Source: Solanum dulcamara (Eukaryota; Streptophyta; Magnoliopsida; Solanales; Solanaceae). Taken from it: a stretch of DNA of 64,000 nucleotides. Below are positions 55,434-64,000 of this stretch, piece by piece; the stretch's first letter is position 1; each line of letters begins with the position of its first letter. The stretch covers positions 66,590,023 to 66,654,022 of the forward strand of contig NC_077237.1 in the NCBI RefSeq assembly GCF_947179165.1. Reading direction: 5' to 3'. Below the pieces are notes generated by a model. It saw only the letters and a list, made by a program, of their open reading frames with translations, had not been told where the DNA came from and did not search any database. Position numbers and translations under genes: made by a program.

Positions 55434-55883
55434 TGTTATATCCTGTATTTTATGCGGTTGGATATTTTAAGGTAGCCTTGGTAAAGTTACGGTAATGACC
55501 ATCTTTCAAAATTTCTTTTAATACACAAGTTGATTATGAATATTATTTATGAACATTAATAGTGTGGAAATTTGGAAAAGGCAAAGGAAAAAAAGGAAAA
55601 TTCGCAAAGTGGCCTATGGTAATATTGTGGAAGGCTAGGGGTAAAATGGGAATTTCACAAAATGTTCAAGAATGTTCTTGAAAGACCAAAGTGTTTAAGA
55701 AAATTCATGTAGGGGCCCACTCTTTCATGGCCATGTGATGAATATATATGAACCAGAGTGTACATGGCAAGACAATTAAGTCATCTTTATTTGTTAAAGA
55801 AAGTTCTAGAAAAATGGAGAAGGGAGTCATGTGTCTATATTCTTATTTGAGAGACTTAATTTTAAATATGGATAAGTGGTGGA

Positions 55884-55920
<37 letters not shown>

Positions 55921-58256
55921 GTCATCTTTTAATTCAAGAAATTTGGAGAAAGAAAGAAAACAAAGAAGAGGAGAAGAGAAGTCTAGAACAAGCGAGAAGA
56001 GAAACTTAAGCTAGAAAGAATAAAGAGCTAGGGTTTTGGGAGGAGAAAAAGGTAAGTTCTCCGATTCCTTTTCGATAATTAATTATATGGGGTATACCAC
56101 AAAGTTATGAAGGTGTTATTAATAAATATTTATGGTTTGTATCAGCCCAAAACGTTACCAAACAGCCACAAAGTTTCAGTTGCGCTAGAAGAGCTTCCGA
56201 GGCGACTTTTGGACAAGGTAAGGCTTTATCTTTCAAATTTAAGTTTAGGATATTTTTATGGGGTATATTAAATGTATTAAATAATATTGAAAGTGGAAAA
56301 AGTGTACAAGGATGCTTGACGTTAAAAATAAGCTAAATTAAAGTCGTAGTAGCTAAATCGAAGTCGCGTAGTGTGTTTTCTTTGTGGTGCTGCGGGTGCA
56401 GCTGGTGGAGTTGCGTGTGGCAAGGCTTTAAAGTATTTTAAAATGGGTGTGGGTGCTTCTTTTTTCTGCCACACAACCCTCCATTTTGTATGGTAAAAGA
56501 TTTTACGAAATAAAAATTAAAAACTCTATTTTTCGTATCGTAGTTTGGGACTAGTTGTTTGGAGTTTGTATTGTGTAAGGTTGAAGTAATTTACTTGTAA
56601 ATATGTGTTGCTGGTTGTTTTTGTTGGTTGGTTTTTGATATTATGGCCGAGTGAAATCTCGAGGATGGTTTATTTACAGGGGAAGTGTTGCTGAAATTTT
56701 GATAGACAAAATGTTAGTTTAGGTTGAGAATCTTTGATATCTACGGCTAATGCATTCGTTAACATTGTTATAGATTTTTTTTTGGAAGGCCAAGAGTTAA
56801 GTGAGATTGACTAAAGAAGCAGACAAGGTATGTAAGGCTTACCCTTCCTTATTTGGCATGATCTTTGTAAAATGAGCAAACGATGTATATGTATATGTAT
56901 GATTTTAATGAAATTTCCTTTTCGTAGAACTGCTAGGAGGACTAATATTCCCGACTTCTCTAAGTCATTTCACATGGTCATGATGCTCTTCTATGATGAC
57001 CAAAGTTGGTTGATATGTTTGATATGTGCGAATGGTTTCAAATGCCCTATTTGATTTGATCCATAACATGTTCCGAAGGGTTCTTGAGATGATTATGGCT
57101 TGGGTTTTCCAAAAACAGCTTCTGGAATGGTTGTAGATCGTTCTGTACTTCAAACGCTCATAACTTTCTGATCCTAATTGACAAGAACCTAAAACTTGAT
57201 TCTGACCTTCATGTGTCGATCCATGTATGTAACCACTGGTCTTAACAATTTTTTCTATGTGCATATGTAAGTGGTTTGGCACCCAATGAGATTGTGACCT
57301 TATTCTACGTTCTCTTAAGATTATCCTTCGTTGATAGTCTCATCTTATAATAATTATTCCTTCAAGGTGAGACAAAGCGACCATGGTTAGTCCATAATAT
57401 AATCAGAGGTTACTGACCTTCCATCACTCCAATAGATACACGGCTTTCGTTGGGCTCTCATGCATGTTGTTTATATGACATATGTATATGTATATGTATA
57501 TGTATATGGGGGATATGGGGAAGGGCCATATATTGCGCTATAGTCGCATTGCCACCTGGTCAGTTGGCGTAATTTTCATCTCGGACGCGGGATGCCCAAA
57601 TGTGGGACATATGTGGGCGATATGACATATTCTATTTTCTATGTATATGAAAAAAAAATGTTTTAAAGGAAAAGACAAGCATGCATGGCATCCGGCCTAA
57701 AAGGTACTCATATGTACAGGTTATTCTCTTATCTCACTATATGTTCTATGATTCTATGATATGGTTGTTCATACCATATGTTCTTTATTATGCTAATTTT
57801 CACGCCTTACATACTCGGTACATTACTCGTGCTGACTCTCTTTTCTCTGAGGGCTGCGTTTTATGCTGCGCAGGTACACCCAAATGAGTAGAACCTATTA
57901 TAGAAGATGTTTCAGCAGGGTTAGCAACTCCACTTATTCCTGGAGTGCTGCTGAGTTAGAGTATATGCGCTATGGTATTTTGTTCGAAGTTAGAGACTTT
58001 ACAGATAGAGTCGTGGGTATAGAGTGTCAGCTTTGTAAGCGGCGCCACCAGCCGATACGTTATTATATCATATGTCATGAGTTTTATGGGATGATGGATT
58101 TTGGAAAGCAAGATTCACAAAGCTTAGCTATATTTTTCATTTCTTTTGATGTACAAGTCTAAAGAGATTAAGTATTTAATATGAGGCAGCGGGTTCCCTC
58201 TTCTCCGAGCATGGGGTCGGGTGCCCATTACACCCTATTAAGATCGGGGTATGACA
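55434..58256 (+). mobile_element. Element D LTR 3, complete, plus strand
   Basis: 2823 bp from TGTTATATCCTG to CGGGGTATGACA. Promoter-like TA repeat at 55889-55914, a GACAAGGTAAGG site at 56212, a second GACAAGGTATGTAAGG at 56821, and a GCTGCGCAG/GTACACC site near 57863. Confidence 0.88.
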
Positions 58257-58749
58257 ATTCTGATATTTGATAAAGATTTTATCAGTTTCATCTACTTGGA
58301 AAGGACTATTTTGGTTTAGTGTAATTGTTGGTTCGGATTTCCAGACTTTCATTTTAAGTTTGTGCAATTAGGTATTTTCACTTTGAAGTTTAGGACAAAA
58401 TTTGACTTTGATCAATATTCTTGGTAAACGTAATCAAATTGAAATTTTGTCAATGCTGTTAGCTCTAAAATGCCAAATTTGGTGTAGAAAGACCTTTGAT
58501 TTGGTTCTCTAGGTGATTAGAATGAGTTTGTAGATTTTCGCATTTTGTTTGTTAATTCTTTTTAAGAGTTAAATTGGGTCAACATTTTGACAAAATGACT
58601 TGCGTTGCTTGGTTCATCTATTCCGTTGAGTAAACAATGTTGTTTCCAATCGGGTAGTATAGTTTATTTGCATCAACGGGGTTCCAAATAAATTTTGAGT
58701 CCCCGTTGGATAATTTTCCAAACTTGGTAAACTGCCGATGCAATGCTGC

Positions 58750-58965
58750 TGGTGCAACACTATTCTCCTCTCTGCAATCGCAGGCCTTTGGGTGTATTCA
58801 TAGAGTGGTAGATGACTTACCCTCAGTGTTCGCGTGAGAAGCTCTATGTTCGCGGAGTGAAACTTTCCAGACCTCCGCATTTGCAAGCCTCGTGCCACAT
58901 TCACGGAGGGTCAGTGATATTGACCTCCACATTCACGGATAAGTCTCCGTGTTTGCGGAGAAAAC
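58750..58965 (+). repeat. Palindromic blocks in LTR C
   Basis: Repeated CCGCATTTGC, ATTCACGGAGG, ATTCACGGATAAG and CTCCGTGTTTGCGGAG blocks can pair with one another. This is the third LTR family here with a GC-rich palindromic array in the first part of the leader. Confidence 0.5.
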
Positions 58966-59531
58966 AATATCTGACACTTTAGTGTTTAAGAGACTCATTT
59001 TTCAGCTTGCATGTCTCATTCCAAGACTTGGTATTTTGAGAATATTTGGAGTAATTCTAGGTGTTTTTGGGTGATCTTGTTGGAGGGTGTCAAAAATTTG
59101 CGTGGGTAGGTTCCAGGGCTGATAATTCTTTCGTTTACTTTAGTAATTTCCGTCAATTTCTCTCTTAAATTAAAATTTTGATCCTCCTTAAGCTAGGTGA
59201 AGGTGGGACTGATTTGGCTTGGTCATTTCTCAGATTGTACCCATTTTTGGGGCATAAATTTTTTGAGCTTATTAGGACCTAGTGATAGAGTCGTTCTTTC
59301 TGGGATTTTGGTTTGCGGATCACAAGGTCCTATTTTAGCCAGTTTTTTATTTTGAACTTTTTAAATGAAATATGATATCATTTGTCTGGGGTTGATGTTC
59401 TCTTCACTAATTTTATAGCGCGGCACCGTTCAGAGGCTGATTGGAAAGAAAAAGCTCTGGAATAGAGGTTCGGGTGCGGTTTTGCCTTTAAGGTAGGTTA
59501 TGGTTTCTTAGTCTAGACTTCGCTTGTTGGT

Positions 59532-59542
<11 letters not shown>

Positions 59543-59604
<62 letters not shown>

Positions 59605-59626
59605 AGAGAGAGAGAGAGAGAGAGAG
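59543..59626. repeat. 84-bp perfect palindrome of three microsatellites
   Basis: A CT run, TTTC, a TA run, GAAA and a GA run form an exact inverted repeat centred between 59584 and 59585. Each arm is 42 bases and the loop is zero or a few TA units. Confidence 0.95.
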
Positions 59627-61135
59627 TTGAGTAGTATGATTGTTAGGAAGGTTTTAGGTGGTGATTTTAGTCTTGCATGATCCCTAGACCTTGAATTGGC
59701 ATTTTTGGATGATTTAGCTTAGTATGTAGCCATTAAGCCTTAGATTAGGTATATCCTTCGACTTTTTGATGAGTTTAACTCCTTAGAATGCTTCTAGGTG
59801 ATATGAAACATAATTTTGCGTGCTGGAGTATTTTTAGAATGTTTGGATGCTTTTGGTGTTTGTCCTTGGTTTTTATCGTTATATTGATTGTACTGATGGG
59901 CTTGAGGCCTTGGACTTGGACTGACTGGAGTTATAGGTTAGTATAACTTCTCTGTGATGGGTGTTTACTTGATTCTTGTGAAATACGACGTGTTGAGAGA
60001 TTTGTTGATATTGATTGGATTGCATTCATGTGATTTACATATGCGTATGGCATGACTTGTTCTTGATAAAAAAGGAAAACCTGGTTTTCAAGCCTTTTTA
60101 AAAATAAGTTTTGTTATTTTTTTCTATTTGTTGGGCTCTAAGAGGGGAGGAGTGGGATATCATTTTAATTAAATAAACTAGGTTTTGAAGGGAAATATGT
60201 TATTTTGAGGGTTATATGCCTTAAAAGACCCCTTTTTTGATCATTCTTAGTACTATCATGTTCGAGACCTGAGTCTGGGCAAAGCATGATTTCATAAGAC
60301 TTGTGAATAAAATAATACTATTCTTTTTCTTATAAGCTCTGGGAGTTCACTCTGGGGTGCCCGCAGACTAAATTTTGAGTTACGTTTACCATCTGTTGAT
60401 GAGCTCGAGGTATCATTTCAAGCAGCTCGAAGGTTCTTCCACCTTTCACTTTTAAGCATTTGGACATTGCATTGCATCATCTTGTCCTATTATCTAATTT
60501 TGTTTTCTTTGTAACTAGGTGCTACTTTCTTGGTAATATGTAAATTTCTCTATACTCTGTGCTATTGATTATTAGTTGAAATGTTAGTTTGTAGTAGTCG
60601 CTCTATCTTACTCCTTTAAATATATATAAATGATTTTTCTGAGCTTGATTGACACATGATGCCTACTGAGTACCCCATATTTTAGTACTCATATTACACT
60701 TCTGTAATTTTTTATGATGCAGCTCCCAATAATATCAACCCTCCGTGAGCGTTGGATCTTCCACGATGAGCTCCTGGAGTTCAAAGACGTGCTGCTTTCC
60801 CTCTTTTGTACTGACTTGTATTTTATATTTTGATTAGTTTGTTCTTTAGTACACATAGACTTTATGTACTTAGTAGCTCCTGTATAGGTGATACTAGGTC
60901 CTGAGATATTGGTCTTGTGATAGTTTGTATTCTTGGTCACTTTCGGACATCTTTTGTATCAAACAACAAATTTATGATATGGCCTATTTCTTATTCCTGT
61001 GTTCGGCTTACTGTTATTATTATTATGCTTAAATGTGTGTCTTCCGTAAGTTATGTATTTTGGGTTTAGGCTTGCCTACTTGGGGGGTTATTGTAGGGAC
61101 CATCGTGTCCCAATTTTCCAATCATTACAAAGTAG

Positions 61136-61147
61136 TGGTATAAGAGT
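61136..61147 (+). promoter_or_regulatory. Element C primer-binding site
   Basis: TGGTATAAGAGT, two changes from TGGTATCAGAGC, directly after the LTR end. Confidence 0.75.
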
Positions 61148-61343
61148 CTTTGGTTCACCAGTCTCACCAGTACAGGAGCAAGTGCCTTGTAGAGTCTTGC
61201 GGATTGGTACGATGACGTTTGTATCTTATATTTGATAGGCTATAGGGTATTCTCAAGAATACTTCACTTTTCTTATTCCTTATCGTGCACCTTCTACTAT
61301 TGCAAATTCTAAGTTAGTTTGTTTCACTCTTTCATAGATAGTT

Positions 61344-62735
61344 ATGACGAGATTATCTACGGTTGGGCGAAAGCCTCCTACACCAAAATATAGATCCCCA
61401 GCTAGGATTCGATGCCAAGGTCGATCTATAGGTTATGAGCTAAACACTTCCTGTAGATCAGGAGTGTGCACCATTGCCAGAGTCCAATATAGAGGTTGAG
61501 CATGTTTAGTATTAGTCGTATGGTGTATAATCAGCCCAGCCTCCGCCAGGATTTGTTGCTACGCCGATTCTTGAGGACACTCTAGCGAGGATCCTTAGTT
61601 TTATGGAGGGTATGTCCCATCCAGGGACTTTGTCTAGTACTTCAGCGGGCTCTCGGATGTGAGGCGAGGCTCATACTTTAGCCTAGGCACGGGCACCGGG
61701 TTTTTAAGTATTAGGGAAGCAGCCTATTATTATGTCTCCTGGTTTAACGGTTCATCTAGTTCCCATATTTTCTCCACCTATGGTACCTAGGCTGGTTATG
61801 ACTTCTGAGGAGCAAAAGATTTTAGGACGGTTCATCAGAATTGGGTCTTCCCAAGTTTTGCAAGCGTTATAGACGAGGATGTCCATGATTTTATGGTCAG
61901 TTATCAGAAGAGGTTGCATAACCTTAGGTTATTAGAGTCTCATGGGGTGGATTACACAGCTTTTCAGCTAGATAGGTTAGTAAAGTAGTTGTGTAGGTCT
62001 TACCTCCAATGCAGGCTAGACTGGTCACCTCCGATGAGTTGGGCTTAGTTTTTTGAGGCCTTCTTGGAGATGTATATACCTCATAGCATGAGAGAGAGGC
62101 TGCAAGATGAGTTTATAGACTTGAATCAGGTTTCATGTAAGTTGTAGAGTATGAGATATAGTTCCATTAGTTGGCTAGACATGCGACCATGCTTATGCCG
62201 ACATATCATAAGAGGGTGCGTAGATTTGTCAGAGGGCTCTCATTACCACTTTGGATGGCTATAGAGCAATGGAGGCGTCGAAATATTTTTTTCTATAGAT
62301 AGTTCATCATGCATGCACTATTGAAGGGATACATCACGAGGCCTATGGAGACAGCAATAAGAGGCCCCATCGCCAGGGTGGTTTTAGCGGGTCTCAATCC
62401 CGTGGTAGGGGGTATCTGATCGAAAGTTACCCATAATAGTTTCAGATTGCTAGGCCAGTTTAGGCAGTTCTTCAACTTACAGATTATGTTACTACTAAGC
62501 TTGATAGTGTTAGATGATTCAGGCTCTGATTCAGACTTCTCGGGATGCATATTTGGGGTATTTAGGTCGTGGTGGCCAGTCTTGTTCAGTCGGTCCATCT
62601 TAGAGGGGTAATTTCGATGGGACGTGTTATGAATGTGGTAAGATAGGCCACTTTTATAGGGAGTGCCCTACTTTCTGTCACTGTAGGCGAAAGGGCCAGC
62701 AGGTTCAGGCCCTAGTGCTCTATTTTAATTGACTA
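61344..62735 (+). pseudogene. Element C gag, decayed
   Basis: ATG at 61344 (MTRLSTVGRKPPTPKYRSPARIR). Many stops and frameshifts follow, but gag blocks are clear in sequence: VIDEDVHDFMVSYQKRLHNLRLLESHGVDYTAFQLDRL (61868-61980, given in parts) and FFEAFLEMYIPHSMRERLQDEFIDLNQ (62052-62130). A CCHC knuckle lies at 62625-62666 (CYECGKIGHFYREC). The family differs from elements A and B. Roughly 1.4 kb, non-functional. Confidence 0.82.
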
Positions 62736-63040
62736 GAGGTGGTTCTTAGGGCATCAAGGGTGCTCCACAGGATGCTCAAGGTGGTCCTTAGTCAGGCTGG
62801 TCGAGCAGTCGAGGTGGATGCCATATGTATGCTTTTTTGGGAGGCTAGAGGCAGAGGCTTCGGATGTCATTATCACAGGTCCGATCTCCGTCTCTTATTA
62901 GCCTTCATATGCTTTATTTGATTAGGGATCTACTTACTCATATGTGTCTACATATTATGCTATGTCTAGATGTATTATGTGAGCCTTTTCCTATGCCTAT
63001 GCATGTATCTACTCCCACAGGAGATTCCTAAGTAGTGGAC
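62736..63040 (+). other. Element C gag-pol linker, no clear domain
   Basis: Short open frame 62739-62921 and flanking sequence show no recognised domain. It occupies the gap between the zinc knuckle and protease. Confidence 0.4.
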
Positions 63041-64000
63041 CGAGTGTATCGATCCTGTTGCTGACTATCTTTGGGTGTGATACTTGGGAAGATCTATTAT
63101 ATTAGATATGGTAGACTTCGACTTGATTCTAGGCATTGATTGGTTATCTCCTCATCATGCATTATTGGATTACTTTTCCAAGACTGTTACCTTATGTATG
63201 TCTGGCGTTCCTTCAATTAAGTGGATGGGTATTGTTATTCATATGCCTAGGAGTGTGATCTCTTTTCTGAGGGCACATTGGATAGTACGAAAGGGGTGCC
63301 TAGCATATCTTGCTTATGTTTATAATACTAGTGTCGACACTCCTTTTCTTAAGTTAGTTTTGTTGGTTAGAGAGTACCCTAATGTGTTTCCTACCGATCT
63401 ACCTGGTCTTCCTTCTGATTGAGATTTTGATTTCATCTTTGATAGCCAGGTACACAACCAATGTCTATTCTACCTTATCAAATGGCTCCATCTGAGTTAA
63501 GGGAGCTTAAGAAGCACCTCCAGGACCTCCTAAGTAAGGATTTCATTAGACCCAGTGTGTCTCCTTGGGGTGCTTTTGTTCTGATCATTAAGAAGAAGGA
63601 TGATACCTTGCATATGTGAATTGATTATAGGCAGCTAAACAAGGTGACCATCAAGAATAAATATATGTCACATTGATGACTTATTTGATCAGCTTCAGGG
63701 TGCAAGGGTGTTCTTTAAGATAGAGTTGAGATCAGGCTATCACCACTTGAGGATTAGGGAGAGAAACTTCCTTAAGACTACTTTTAGGACCCCATACAGA
63801 CATTATGAGTTCTTAGTCATGTCTTTTGGGTTGATTAATACCCCAACAACATTTACTGAGTTGATGAACCATGTGTTCAGGCCCTACTTATACTCCTTTG
63901 TGATGACATTCTGGTTTACTCAAGGAGTAGGGAGAAGCATGAGCAGCATCTAAGGGTTGTACCCAGACCTTGCGAGGTGAGCAAATGTCAAAATCACTAA
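63041..64000 (+). pseudogene. Element C protease and reverse transcriptase, partial
   Basis: Protease C-terminal part at 63084-63170 (DMVDFDLILGIDWLSPHHALLDY) and linker to 63420. Reverse transcriptase follows: [17 protein letters not shown] near 63483-63533, [11 protein letters not shown] near 63542-63574, [15 protein letters not shown] near 63620-63663, and [24 protein letters not shown] near 63818-63890. Stops near 63420 and 63617, a frameshift near 63662 and loss at the FIDD position near 63900 disable it. The rest lies beyond the window. Confidence 0.85.

Larger units (their letters stand above)
50360..58256. mobile_element. Element D: LTR element with inverted terminal LTRs
   Basis: The left end TGTCACACCCCG is an inverted U5 end; the right end CGGGGTATGACA is a direct U5 end. 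Order: complete minus-strand LTR (50360-53138), minus-strand internal remnant with primer-binding site and polypurine tract but no coding (53139-54717), partial minus-strand LTR (54718-55431), complete plus-strand LTR (55434-58256). The whole is bounded by ATTCT on both sides. A normal insertion would have a U3 end on one side. No gag or pol is present, so it depended on another element. Confidence 0.7.
58257..61129 (+). mobile_element. Element C 5' LTR, right part
   Basis: Continues the LTR interrupted by element D and ends CATTACA, six bases before a primer-binding site. It contains GC-rich CCGCATT/CACGGA palindromic blocks (58750-58960), a splice-donor-like AAGGTAGGTTATGG (59490), a long microsatellite palindrome (59543-59626), a GTAC-rich motif (60667-60695) and ATGATGCAG (60713-60721). 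Confidence 0.65.

Overview
This window looks like transposon-dense, heterochromatic nuclear DNA of a flowering plant, most likely a member of the Solanaceae. The inference rests on the kinds of Ty3/gypsy LTRs, the RTE-type LINE tail ending in TTG repeats, and the MITE types; nothing here fixes the species. I found no convincing host gene, tRNA, rRNA or CRISPR array in 64 kb.

Region by region. Positions 1-2305 are non-coding with small dispersed repeats. Positions 2311-3991 are a candidate solo LTR. Positions 4127-35189 hold one Ty3 chromovirus (element A, + strand) split by two later insertions. An 11.3-kb L1-type LINE (6367-17622) sits in its 5' LTR. A second, antisense copy of the same family (element B, 24169-34110, 5-bp duplication GGTTA) sits in its 3' LTR. 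A and B carry a decayed gag-pol with a C-terminal chromodomain. The LINE has intact ORF1 and ORF2 and a pure 44-A tail, so it is the youngest large insertion and the only plausibly autonomous element. It also carries a long third open frame built from 510-bp in-frame tandem repeats.

Positions 35330-36150 are a decayed gypsy pol. Positions 37866-40064 are a minus-strand solo LTR. Positions 40648-48229 are a cluster of small DNA elements: a Stowaway-type MITE, two hAT-like MITEs, a CACTA-type MITE, and a long-TIR MULE-like element interrupted by a 5'-truncated RTE LINE. A perfect 120-bp tandem duplication abuts the last of these.

Positions 50360-58256 are an unusual LTR element whose two outer ends are both U5 ends (inverted LTRs), flanked by a perfect 5-bp duplication ATTCT. 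It lies inside the 5' LTR of another Ty3 element (C), whose broken gag and pol run from 61344 off the right edge.

Functionally the window is a layered record of retrotransposition. The five LTR families share a leader plan: a GTAC-rich motif, then an ATGATGCAG-like acceptor, with an AAG/GTATGT-like donor upstream in A, B, C and the inverted element. Several also carry GC-rich palindromes. The LINE's third ORF and splice-acceptor-like 3' region, and the inverted-LTR insertion, are the parts least explained by known templates.
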